Positions 36,690 through 47,354 of a stretch of 64,000 nt of DNA are shown one piece after another (the stretch's first letter is position 1; the number at the start of each line of letters is the position of its first letter). Source of the stretch: Mycocentrospora acerina (taxonomy: Eukaryota; Ascomycota; Dothideomycetes; Pleosporales); NCBI GenBank assembly GCA_022701365.1, contig JAKUHH010000164.1, positions 124,001 through 188,000 of the forward strand. Direction: 5' to 3'. A program made the position numbers and the translations under genes. Under the pieces are notes generated by a model. That model had not been told where the DNA came from and did no database searches. It saw only the letters and a list, made by a program, of their open reading frames with translations.

Positions 36690-37270
36690 ATTCGCTAGTA
36701 AACCCTCAATCTGACCTGGACGTTAAATAGTTGAATTCATTAAAATGAAGCAGGTCATCAAAAAACCACTTGGAGATCTCTGCAAGGTCGTGTGTAGTGT
36801 GAGTGGCAAGGCACGAGGGCGAAGTCTGCTTAGTGGCCGCAGTTATTCCTTGGCTGCCTCTTATTTGCATTTACAAATGCGAAGAAATATTGTCATCTCA
36901 TCATTAACTTTAGCCAACCAGTTGACTCATTTTAATTCTTGCGCAATCATTTCCTCGATTTCGCTGGCTTGATCGATCGCCTTGTAGTTGATTGCTATAG
37001 CGCTTGGTCATAGACTGTCAAAGTGATTCGTACGGGCGGTCTTTTCCTTCCACAAAAATAAACTTTAATCAATGAAGATGTATTTCGGCAACTTCATACA
37101 TCAAGACACAACAATGATGGTTGAGAAAGAGCTATGAAGGGCTTGCTCTGTAGAATTGACGAGGAAGCGTCGCATTTGCTTTCGTTCATTATGCGGATAT
37201 CATCATCTCATGCTATTCCTAGCTACCGGTAGAATCCACATAAGGTCTCTTCACTACATCTTGTGGGTCA
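36690..37270. other. Spacer without recognised content
   Basis: A 75-codon frame at 36745-36972 (+) has no motif. Confidence 0.45.
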
Positions 37271-37274
37271 GAGT

Positions 37275-37877
37275 CTAGCTTTTCATCCACTCTTTCATCA
37301 ACATTCGTAACTCATCTTCAGACAGATATCCTAATACAACACCAGGACGTGGTGATACCCATGTGCCCGGGTTATGATTGGCAGATGTCATCGGGCTAAA
37401 ATTTGGACCTTCACCAACAGAATCCTTCAACGGACACCGGGTCATCCCCTGTCGTCTAGAGCGCTCTAACGCTAACTGGTGTAACAAATCTGTCGGATCA
37501 ACCTTTGGCTCATGTTTCGCGGCAGGAGGATGATCAATCCTTCGCTGGTGCATCCCCTCGAGCGACTCCGACAACGACGAAAGCCTGATGGCGGCAGTCG
37601 TGCTTTCTTTTCGACGGTCAGTCGAAAGAGTATGTTCCAGTGAGCCTTCGGAAAACCGGGTAGGAGCACACAGATTGTCACCTGTCTTAGATTGCTCCCA
37701 GCCATCGTGATTTCCTTGCAATCGCAGTCTCCCCGACTTAGTCATGATGTCGATGTTGATATTGTCTGATCCGGTTCCGACATTTCGGAAGGTTGTGTTT
37801 TGGTATGGTTCTGTTATCTTGGTGTTGGAACAGATTTGCCTAGGATTGCGACAGGGAGACGAGTCGTATTGGGCCAT
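37275..37877 (-). CDS. Hypothetical protein with possible amyloid-like N-terminal motif
   Basis: An intact 200-aa frame from ATG 37877. Residues 25-60 hold a polar Asn/Gly/Thr block (QNTTFRNVGTGSDNINIDI) followed by SGRLRLQGNHDGW. The arrangement of alternating hydrophobic residues, G-R-x-R and a closing G-N resembles HET-s-related amyloid motifs and other N-rich segments found at the ends of fungal NLR receptors and their effectors. The match is by eye only. The rest is polar, Ser/Arg/Pro-rich, ending in a short helix (YLSEDELRMLMKEWM). No NLR gene is visible in the window. Confidence 0.5.
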   Translation of the reverse strand: MAQYDSSPCRNPRQICSNTKITEPYQNTTFRNVGTGSDNINIDIMTKSGRLRLQGNHDGWEQSKTGDNLCAPTRFSEGSLEHTLSTDRRKESTTAAIRLSSLSESLEGMHQRRIDHPPAAKHEPKVDPTDLLHQLALERSRRQGMTRCPLKDSVGEGPNFSPMTSANHNPGTWVSPRPGVVLGYLSEDELRMLMKEWMKS

Positions 37878-37879
37878 TT

Positions 37880-38311
37880 CGAGGCTTGACGTCGCGGCCT
37901 CTATTGAGCGGAGCCAACCTGATCTGCATCTGTCAAAATGGCATAAACAACAACAAGCTTCTAGCTACCCACAGGCGACTCGCCGGCTGTCCTTGCTTAT
38001 TTTGTCTCTGTAAGGCTGCAATGAGCTGAGAGAGATATTCAAGGCCACACTGCACCTGGTATTTGATATCTCGCTGGTCGACCTCCATGTTTGCTGATGT
38101 GATATTGATGCCTGGCAGTTAATGATATTCGTTGAAGATTTGAACTAACATTATGGCAGATAAAGACGAAGAACGCTTAAGGCTACAGATATAGATTGTT
38201 CGTACAAACGATCAGGATACCTATGAGACCAGGTGTGGGACCGCTAGTTCATGCCACAGCGCTAAACATAATTCTTGGCGGCGGCTATTGAGACGATGCG
38301 AAACCCTCTCG
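37880..38311. other. Spacer upstream of the pogo insertion
   Basis: No gene; ends at the TA target of the transposon. Confidence 0.5.
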
Positions 38312-38313
38312 TA

Positions 38314-40399
38314 CCGTGTCCGTGCACGCAACGCCCGGAAATCACACTGACACTCACACAAAAAATGAGGCTATAGAGCTGCATAAAATGGCTATTATTA
38401 CGATTCTTCGCAGTAGAGTACGTTGTTGATGCCTGCGATCAACTTGTACTCCTTGTATTTACTTGAAAGTATGATGTTGCGGGCGGTGACGCGTGGCGGA
38501 GCTGAGAGAGGATCTACGGCTGCGCACCTATCTACAGCATCAACAACACCTTTTTGACGCTTGCTCTTCTGATTAGGCAGTTGTGAAGCATTTCTCTTCC
38601 CTTTCGGGACAACTATATAGCTTTAGCTGTGTCGCGAGCTTGCTGCTGAGCTGCTTTTTCAGCTGCCTTGTCAGTCGTCTCCTTCTCCCTTGTTGCCTTC
38701 GCTTCCTCCCGCGCTACACGCCTCTCCTCCTTAAGCTTCTCTTCTAGCAGCTTATTGTCAGCTTGGAGCTGCTGTTTTTATGCCTTTCGAAGTTGCTCTT
38801 CCTCTTCTATACGCTGATTCTCCTGGTAACGGGCCTCTGTTCTCTTCCTCTTGCGTGGTGCATAGAAGATAGCTCCACCATGGTAATCCTTGCCCTGTTG
38901 GAGAGGCAATTCTTTTGACTTCTTGCTGTGCTTCTTCTTGATCTTTAGCGCCTTCTTTGTACCTTCCATGTCGTGGTGGATCACGTCATTTTGAGCGGAG
39001 ATATGATGGAGAGAACGCTTGAGCTTCCGTACCTCCTTACTACTCTGACCCCTCGCTATACTACGAATAAGCGTCTCTATCTTGAGCCAATCCTTGCCAA
39101 TTTATACTGATGAAGATAATCCTGTTGTGTTTGAGGCGTCAGAGTCGTTTTGGGCGAATCTGTCAAGGATCCTGTTGGAGTTAAGGAGTGCTATACCTGT
39201 CACTTTGAAGAACCTAAGTACAGTTGCTGCAGTGATTGTTGATAATCAATCCTTCCAGAACATAGGGAAGAAGTCGCCTTTCTTAACAGGGAGCAGTCCC
39301 ATACTCTCTTGAGTGAAGTTGGCTAGCTTCTTCTTGTACTCTGTTGACAGAGGCTTGAAGCAGTCCACATCCAGCGGCCGAACTGTGTGTGTTGAATGAG
39401 GAGGAAATATACACAGGAGGATCTTGTTGTCATCACAGTACCTGATGAAAGCAAGCGTCAGACGGGAACGGTAGCTATCTATAACTAACAGCCGATATTT
39501 TCTCCGTACTTTTTTCCTTCTTAGTGCAACGATCAAACACCTGCTTGATCCAGACAAAGCCGACATCGGAGTTCGTCCAGCCAGAGGAGGATGTGGCGAA
39601 GTGTATTGAGTGCTTTTCTGAATCTATGCTCTCAATCCAGCTTGACTGTACAGCTGTTCCAACTGCTGGATAGATGAGGCACGGCGGCAACGCTGATCCA
39701 TCAGCACACACATGCTAGGAGTGCAATCTATAGGCGATTGCCATCTTGAAGAGATGCTCTAACCTCCCCGTTATCCCACTTCCTCTTACTGAACACCCGT
39801 TTTGATCTGCTGATAACTCCAGTCATGAAGCCCTTCTCATCCATATTGTACGTATGCTCAGCGTCAACGTTGTCTTGAGTGATTTTGTTCTGCAACAGGT
39901 CAAAGTATAGCTTGTACTCCTCATAGAAGTAAGCAGTGTGGCGATTGGCATCCATGGCGTTGTTCCATTGAGGTGTGACCTGGTCTTTGTAGGTGTTGAT
40001 GAAGCGCGTAACCCAGCTCTAGAGACTAACTCTTTTGCAATAGTGGAGGTGAAATTTCCTATCATCTCTCTTTTAGATGGCAGACGACGTGCTGCAAGCA
40101 CATCCATATGCTTGATGAGCTCTAGCTCTTGTTGTAGGTTGAGCTTCTGCTGGCTGATGTCTCTATTCTGCCGGGGCAGCTGAATCCGCTTGTGTCTTCG
40201 CGACAGAGTTGAGCGACCAACACCATATTTATCGGCAATTTTATGCTGTACAAGTTTTTCGCCTGACTCTAGCACATGGACTGCTGCAAGCGCTTCGTCA
40301 ATAGCTGGCACGGTTGTTAAATTGTCACGTGTTGAAATTTGGGTAGGTTGGGGTCGAACAGGCGTTGCGCGACTCCGGGCGTTGCGTGCACGGACACGG
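38314..40399 (-). mobile_element. Fot1/pogo element 1, full length, defective
   Basis: A 2086-bp element flanked by TA (38312-38313 and 40400-40401). Its inverted ends match over 26 bp (outer sequence CCGTGTCCGTGCACGCAACG). It carries a minus-strand transposase pseudogene. The terminal 14 bp are identical to those of element 2 at 41447-43545, so the two are related, but the rest of the repeats and the coding parts differ clearly, so they are different subfamilies rather than recent copies of one another. Confidence 0.92.
38430..40311 (-). pseudogene. Fot1/pogo transposase remnant in element 1
   Basis: Translation in shifting minus-strand frames gives, in order, an N-terminal CENP-B/psq-type helix-turn-helix (KYGVGRSTLSRRH, about 40220), the block around NMDEKGFM (first catalytic Asp, about 39840), CADGSALPPCLIYP and SGWTNSD, then PPHSTHTVRPLDV (last Asp kept). 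A Lys-rich C-terminal tail runs to about 38430. At least one frameshift near 40020 and several stops break it. The normally invariant DGHGSH block reads DSYRSR. The likely start has GTG where ATG is expected. It cannot make an active transposase. Confidence 0.88.
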
Positions 40400-40401
40400 T
40401 A

Positions 40402-41444
40402 GGGCTAGAAGACTATATTAATGTCTTGAAATAGTGAACTGATATATATGTTGATAAGTGAAAGGACCTGGGGAAGTTCAAGTCCAACTCACCAATGATA
40501 ATCCTTCAATTAACTGTTTTGGATCTTTCGCACTGAGCAAGAACACTCACCAATATGTTTTACCATCTACTATATCCAAAATGAACAACACTCTACGCAC
40601 TTTGGGCAACGAACGTAAGTATCCCCAGGTCATCAGACCATTACGCCTATTTCACTCTCGATGGTTATGCCATAATCACAGCGAACCATCATAACTGTGG
40701 GCACTTATTAGCAATCGATGGCAGCGTTCTATGTTGCCCTTGACTCCGTTCGACACCGATTTGAATCTCCTCATACACTTTAATCGCAAGTCAAATGTTA
40801 CCGCACATGTTGGCTCAGAGAGAATCTGCAAGCGGCACATATCGTTCCCCAAGCTACGGAAGAAGAACTCGAACGTATCAATATTTCCATCCATAACAAC
40901 CTTTCTTTGAGCGAGCCAAAGTTTACATTCGTGCCAAAAGGCAAGAACAGCGGCGCGCAGCTCGTCAACCATGTTTTCGGTACTCCTGAATAGCTTGTAG
41001 ATCTCTACTATAATCAGCCTCTTCGCCTATTATCTGTCAGTATTGAGATACTCTCTGTACGTCTTGCTAACGATGTTTCATCTTCTTGAAATTTTCTCCA
41101 AAGGGAGATTGAGACACAACACAGCAGTCGCAAATGTAAACCTTCTTTCTTTAATCATAACCTCTTGCGGTCTCTTCTATTCTTCAATAATGCCTCAACC
41201 TCTGTTCAAGTTTCAACTTCTTTTCCCTACATTACCATCATACATATGTCTGCTAAACTCTAATCTAAGCCCTCAACCGTATATCAGCTGCTTATACTGA
41301 TTAATATCAATTTTCAGAAAATAGAAAACCTAGTCACTACCTTTTCCTTAAATAGCGTAGCAACGAAGTATCGTGGACATGCGAAGAGGCACGTTTGGGC
41401 TTGAAGTAATGCTTGACACACACGTGATATAATTAATCCGTGTC
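40402..41444. other. Spacer between the two pogo elements
   Basis: About 1 kb, with a 98-codon minus-strand frame at 40676-40972 that carries no motif I recognise. May be old intergenic DNA split by the two insertions. Confidence 0.45.
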
Positions 41445-41446
41445 TA

Positions 41447-43545
41447 CCGTGTCCGTGCACTCAATGCGCGGATTCACTCAATGCGCACCCATCAGAAACT
41501 AGCCTAAACTTCAACACAACGTGAATCCACCAAAATGAACTCAATTAAGACTGCAATTAATGCGATTGAAGCGCTAGAGCCAGGAGAAGATTTTTCATAT
41601 TCAGAAATAGCTAAAAAAGTATGGTGTTGTGCGTTCAACGTTGACTCGAAGGCACCAAGCTATTACAGCGTCGCGTGCAGCCAGTGCATCTACGCGTCAA
41701 AAGCTCAGCCCACAACAAGAGCAGGAGCTTATTAAATATATAGAAAGGCTTACCAAACAAGGCTTACCACCTACACGAGAGATAATTCGAAATTTTGCCT
41801 CATGTGTGGCTCAAGAGACTGTAAGTGAGAGCTAGGTTACACGCTTCATCAACCGGAATTCACACTATCTCACATCACAATAGACGACTGGTATAGACAG
41901 CAATCGCCACAAGGCTGATTCAGGGGCTAAATACAAGCTCTATTTCAACCTGTTAGGCGAGAAAATTAATAAGTATAACGTTATGCCTTGCAATACATAC
42001 AATATAGATGAGAAAGGCTTTCTCCTTAGTATCACCAGCCAATCAAAACGAGTGTTCAGCAGAAGAATGTAGGAGAAAAAGGAGGTTACAGCAGCTATCC
42101 AGGATGGCTCACGTGAGTGGATAACCCTTATAGCATGTGTATGTGCAGATGGATTAAGCCTGCCGCCAAGCCTCATATTTGAGGCTGCCAAAAAGGGCAT
42201 ACGATTAAGCTGGGTTGAGGCAATCAAGGCTAGGAAACACGAGATTTTTGTTAGCTCGTCACCCTCAGGATGGACCAATAACGATATAGGCCTTGCCTGG
42301 CTTAAGCAGGTGTTCAATCGCCACACCAAGGCAAAGGCAAGGAGATCTCAAAGGCTACTCATCCTTAATGGCCATGGATCTCACGTTTCTATGGATTTCT
42401 TAGATTACTGTAATAAGGATAGAATCCTTATTGCTATCCTTCCTCCTCACTCAACCCACACGCTCCAGCCACTCAATGTAGCTATGTTCAAGCCTCTCTC
42501 AACAGCGTATTCAAAGGAGCTCTCAACTCACCTTCACAATAGCCAAGGGCTTCTCCCAGTCAAAAAAGGTGACTTCTTGCCTCTGTTCTGGAGAGCCTGG
42601 CAACACTCCTTTCAAAAAGAGACAATACTAAAGTCTTTTAAGACAACAGGCATCTCACCATTTAAACCAGCTAAGATACTCAAAAGATTCACTCAGGATG
42701 AGCAGGAGTCACCAGAAGGCTCACCACCTATTAAGACTAATTAGAGGAAGTCAGAAAGGTTGCTACACAAGGCAGTAGTTAATAAAAACACAGAAGAGGC
42801 TAAAAAGCTCAGTTAAACACTCCACTCCCTTCAAGTTCAAAATAAGCTGCTTAAGCTTGAAAACCAGGGGCTCCAAAAAGCGCTTATTGTTAAGAAGAAG
42901 CAGCAGAAGCGTAGCAAGCCTCTTGATTTGCAACAACGTCAAGAGTACCATAGTGGTGCTGTTTTCTGGTCTCCAAGAAAGGTTCAAGAAGCACGTGTTC
43001 GTCAGTCAGTAAAGGAGCAGGAAGAAAAGGAGCTTTAACTCCAAAAAGCTAATACAAAAGAGCTTAAGAAAGCTCATAAGCTATATCTAGAAAAGATAGC
43101 TCAAGAGAAGCGTGTAGCAAGGGAGGCAGCAAAGGCAGTCAAGGAGAAGGAGAAGGCAAATCAGGCAGCTAAACGGGAGCGTAAGAAGCAAGAGAACAAC
43201 ACTAAAAAAGCTCTCCAACTATCCCAAAAAGGTAAGAGGAAGGCTTCAAGGCCTCCTCAACAACGTAGTAAGCGCAGGAAACAGGTGGTAGATGCGTCAG
43301 GTGGTAGTGAGTCTCATGAAGCTGTTCCTGCACCTCCACTACCACAGTCACGAAGAGGCCGTGCGATTAGGCTACTAAGCAAATTCAAGTAGAGCAAAAG
43401 TTTCGCATATATTATCTATACTATCCACCACAAAATCTCATAATAATAGCGATTGTGCGTGGCTCAATAACCTCATTTCTACTTGAGATGGTTTTGGCGA
43501 TGGGTGCGCATTGAGTGAATCCGCGCATTGAGTGCACGGACACGG
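41447..43545 (+). mobile_element. Fot1/pogo element 2, full length, defective
   Basis: A 2099-bp element flanked by TA (41445-41446 and 43546-43547) with perfect 47-bp terminal inverted repeats. Each repeat contains two copies of a CACTCAATGCGC-like block. The perfect repeats suggest recent movement, or mobilisation in trans, although its own transposase is broken. A relict end of the same family lies at 1599-1708. Confidence 0.93.
41535..43392 (+). pseudogene. Fot1/pogo transposase remnant in element 2
   Basis: An ATG frame at 41535 shifts by one base in an A-run near 41610 and then continues in a single frame to 43392. Stops interrupt it near 41833, 41881, 42068, 42742 and twice more in the Lys-rich tail. 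The order is pogo-like: helix-turn-helix with RSTLTRRH, NIDEKGFLL (first Asp kept), CADGLSLPPSLIF, SGWTNNDIG, then LNGHGSHV and PPHSTHTLQPLNV. In the last two blocks the family has Asp where this copy has Asn, so two of three catalytic acids are lost. Stops and D-to-N changes are C-to-T or G-to-A, consistent with RIP. Confidence 0.9.
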
Positions 43546-43547
43546 TA

Positions 43548-44000
43548 GTGGTCATTTTTCGTGGGTTATCACGCGACTCTTCGGAAAATTGGCGGGACGT
43601 GCGTCTCAAAGTCAGGCTGGCTAAACATTCAGATGAGACTGTTAGGTTAAGTGGTACGTTGTGGCTAGCGTCCCAGTGTCTCATTTCGCTTGGCATGATA
43701 TGACTTCCTGTGAGATTGTAAGCCTCGTCACGTGATGTCATTACCTGCGCAACCCCTATCTGTTCTGGTTCGTAACGATTGGCGGATGGAATTTGCCAAG
43801 GAGCATGGGGGCAAAAAGCGACTCTTTAAAAGACGATGAGTCGGAATAATTTCCTTGACTTAACTTGCTCGTTAACCATCCCTTGCGCATAGCATTCATT
43901 CAGCTAATTTAATATTATCAGTGGCTCTCCGTGTACTACTTATTCAGTCGACCTGGGCCAACACTCCTCCTATTATCCCCATTCCTGAGAGCTTTATCCA
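43548..44000. other. Spacer
   Basis: No gene or repeat recognised between the transposon and the RNase H gene. Confidence 0.45.
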
Positions 44001-44001
44001 C

Positions 44002-44487
44002 ATGGTTTATGTCATGGAGATCAAGGTTGACGGTGGCTGTCGGGGCAATGGTAAACCTGGAGCAATCGGTGCTGCAGCAGCAGTATTTCTTGGAAAAGAT
44101 GGCTGGCCTTCAAAGACTTGGACAATTGAACTGCCCGTATGCATGAGTCCGACAAATCAACGGGCTGAGATTACTGCCATCATCATGGCGCTACAGCAAG
44201 CGCTACAAAAGCGCAATGATCTAACCTCGGATCCAACTCTGGATGTTACGATCATGTCAGACTCCAAGTATGCGATTGGGTGCATGAATGAATGGATATA
44301 CAAATGGAGCGGAAATGGTTGGAAGAACGCTGCAGGCAACGATGTCGCAAATCGAGATCTCATCGAAAGGGCGTCAGATCTGGATGATAAGCTCAGCGAG
44401 CGGGGCAATGTGACATACAAATTCATCCCCAGGGCCGAGAATGAAATAGCTGATGCAGCGTGCAATCGAGTGATGGACGATATGTGA
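44002..44487 (+). CDS. RNase H, minimal single-domain form
   Basis: From ATG 44002 the frame gives 161 aa that are almost exactly one RNase HI domain. Catalytic acids are D10 (KVDGGCRGNG), E56 (QRAEI), D87 (SDSKYAIG) and D151 (EIADAAC), with the usual NGWKNAAG handle-region block between them. The frame stays open upstream to 43921 without an ATG, so a 5' exon is possible. The expected activity is hydrolysis of RNA in RNA-DNA hybrids. It has no reverse transcriptase neighbour and differs in architecture from the RNase H at 6779-7799, which has a Cys-rich N-terminal part. The frame is intact. Confidence 0.87.
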   Translation: MVYVMEIKVDGGCRGNGKPGAIGAAAAVFLGKDGWPSKTWTIELPVCMSPTNQRAEITAIIMALQQALQKRNDLTSDPTLDVTIMSDSKYAIGCMNEWIYKWSGNGWKNAAGNDVANRDLIERASDLDDKLSERGNVTYKFIPRAENEIADAACNRVMDDM

Positions 44488-44489
44488 GA

Positions 44490-45080
44490 CGTTAGTATAT
44501 CAACAAGGATCAACGAACGTCGGTATACATCTATCACAAATAGGAAATGATTCAGTTCAAGTTGTACGATCGATTTTCGCATGCGTTTCGAAGGTGAATA
44601 CGATCCTGTGCGAGTTTATGTGTGAAGTTAGATTAACACTTTTTGTTGAAGTTCCAATTTTTAACATCCACGTCTGATGCACCCCAAATCAGTATCTAAC
44701 CACCTTGATTGAGTCACTGCTGTTGGTGAAGTCATGATATGTCTACCTCAATTATGACTTGTTAGACCTACTATGATTTAGTCCTTTACAAGCTGTTGAA
44801 TTAGTATACCTCTGAAATTTTCTTCTAATCTGTGTTAACGTTCCTGACACCATGAATTAACCATTAAGATTTTTTGTCAAGATGTCTAGTGCCTGGAAAC
44901 ATGCACACATAGTAATCGATGGTAGCCAACACATTCATCTTTTAACATCCTCCCACAACTCAGTAGTCTCTATTTCAGGGAACTAAAGATGCTACAAAAA
45001 ATGTATTTATTTTACGGCTCCTGTCTAGGTCTCCTGGGAGTTGACGTAGGAGAGATTTAAGCGATACTAATATGTGAAGA
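44490..45080. other. Spacer
   Basis: No recognised content. Confidence 0.45.
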
Positions 45081-45083
45081 TTG

Positions 45084-45608
45084 CTAGACTTTCTTAAACT
45101 CCCAAAACATTTCTTCGGCTGTCCAATTTTCGATCATCGCTGGAAAACTGCAAGCATCTTCCGATTCAACACCTATCGGCAAGTATCTTCCCCAGTGAGT
45201 CATGATCAATACATGACCTCCTGGTCTTGTGTGAACTTTAAATTTCTCCCACTCGCGGTGCCGTGTCTCAGAACAGCACAACTTCCATGTTCTGTCTCGA
45301 CCGAGGAACCTTCCAGAGATAGGATTTTTGAAGCCAAACCACCCGTTGTTCTCCACACATGTCCATTCTATGGATCCTTGATCATCAGGTAAAGCAAGTA
45401 CGATCCGACCTTCGAACAGTTTGATCACCTCTCCAGAGGCGACAGACCTGATAGTGAAGGTAGATCCAGAGCTGAGGACTGGGGGTGAACATTGTTCTGC
45501 GACATCGAAACGGATAGGGTGGCTAACATTGACGGTTTTAGTGGAAGTGGTTGCTTTTGTAACGGGTAGATTTTTGGCTGTCACTACCAGTTTGCGGGTG
45601 CAAACCAT
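45084..45608 (-). CDS. Fascin-like beta-trefoil protein
   Basis: An intact 174-aa frame from ATG 45608. After about 45 N-terminal residues the rest reads as one fungal beta-trefoil/fascin-like unit: SGSTFTIRSVASGEVIKL, ENNGWFGFKNPISGRFLGRD and LIMTHWGRYLPIG, ending in FWEFKKV. The repeated G-x-x-F/Y-L and W/F anchors are the marks of this fold. The family is frequent in ascomycetes and often annotated through actin-crosslinking or ricin-type folds, but no ligand is known. There is no signal peptide, so it is probably cytosolic. Domain family likely, function open. Confidence 0.75.
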   Translation of the reverse strand: MVCTRKLVVTAKNLPVTKATTSTKTVNVSHPIRFDVAEQCSPPVLSSGSTFTIRSVASGEVIKLFEGRIVLALPDDQGSIEWTCVENNGWFGFKNPISGRFLGRDRTWKLCCSETRHREWEKFKVHTRPGGHVLIMTHWGRYLPIGVESEDACSFPAMIENWTAEEMFWEFKKV

Positions 45609-45614
45609 TGAGTC

Positions 45615-47350
45615 GTGATGATAGTAAGGATTCCCTGTCTCAGAAACTTTGAATGTTGTGAAACATAGGTAAAAGGAGAATAATCAGGAGCGGAATAAGA
45701 AGTACTAATACTACAGATGCCAGTGGTGAGTCATCACACGACAGTATTTATGTATGAGCATTTGCGTCTATATTTTATTCGTGATATCATCACATGTTGC
45801 CCGAGAAAATCGGTTGGTCAATTAAACCACATTCGGCAAAGTTTGTTCTTAATTGAGAAGAAGATGTAGCTCCTCGATCGTCGAAGCTTGAAATCTGCCA
45901 AGTGAAATTGTCTGCCAGCATTTTTGTCTACTAAGAGATAACGCTTGCAACACCTTCACAGCCGCTCTATACTTATATCGTGATTATATTCGAGAAAGTT
46001 CTCCACTGATGTATGTAAATTGTCTATCGCACCTTGGAAAGAAAAGCAGTTCTTGGAGCGATGAAGGGAAGCTAGACTAGATACAGATATCAAGCAACTT
46101 CAGCCAATGAAGAAAATCATGCGTTGAACGCGCATAGCTACCATATTGCGGGGTAGTTGTTGAGTGGAAGAAATGGACCTGCCAGGGAGTTTCCTTCTTA
46201 GCGTCCGTTGAAGCGATAGATAGGTGATCACGCAAAAGTAAGACGATAGTCTGACCCGGCGGCATTGATTTGCTGTACGGCGCTGGACTGCGACTTGCAT
46301 TCGGATAATTTCTTCGAGGCCTGGGTTTTAAATGGCACAAATTAAGCTGTTCGTATAGTGGACACACGAAGGACGAGTAAGTGAAGACGTCTGGCGAAGC
46401 AGCTCTCCTGTCGTTTCAGCCGTCATCGCAAAAGCGCACGTTGAAAACTCCGGGAAGATCCACTGGAAAACGTTCCGATACTCGTGGATGTTGCCTGAGA
46501 TTGCATTCATCGTGTCTTAATCTACCCTACGACTGAAAGATAATATTGATTAAGTTAACGTGCAGGCAGATGAAATTCAAGTAAATGAAGCTACAGTCAT
46601 CACCTCAAGCATGATTTACATCATTCATGTCGCAATGGATTGGTTCTCTGCACTCGTTACCAACTTCATTGCAAGTATGAGGGAAAATCAGAGGTGTGCT
46701 TGTCGCTATTACTACTTTGATCTTCCCGCGTATTTTTTCGAAAATCATTTTCGTTGAACATCAGGTAAAGCAATTGTTTTCTGACTGAACAGTTGGTATT
46801 CTGACCCTGTCGTGACTGAACAGATGGTGCGCCACTTTCCGCTCGTACAGCCCATGGGTTTTGCGGCCGCTCCCTTTTTTGAATAAGTGTTCATAAGATA
46901 TTTCCCTCTATTTCTTACTCTTTTTCAACAACCTCGTTATCCGTTTGAGTCTATTTGTAGTCCCGTGAACAGCCTGCCTGACAGATTGATCAGCCTTCTG
47001 CCTGCCCCTTAACAACCTGGTCTGTGTCTTTGCTAGACGCCTTGAGCGGACTGATTACCCACATGTAGGCGAATGGCTGCGAGAATCGTCTAGAAGGGGT
47101 GGAGAAATGAAATCGCGGTACGAATTGCTACATATATTGGCAGGATTGACTTCGCATCCTCGGCGTTTTCCCACACAAAATCTAGATGCAAACGTTGTAA
47201 CGGAGTTTAAGGCCCAGCGCTGTTTTCAATGTCACACAATGATTAAATTAGTAAATGATGGGGTTTTAAGGCTTTTTCAGATGCATGACTCCATTTTTGT
47301 GAAGAAGAAATTGTGCTGTGCAGCGTAATGATGAACTTCACCGCTGATCA
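45615..47350. other. Gene-free stretch
   Basis: Small frames at 46077-46367 (-) and 47107-47328 (+) show no motif. Confidence 0.45.
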
Positions 47351-47354
47351 CACC

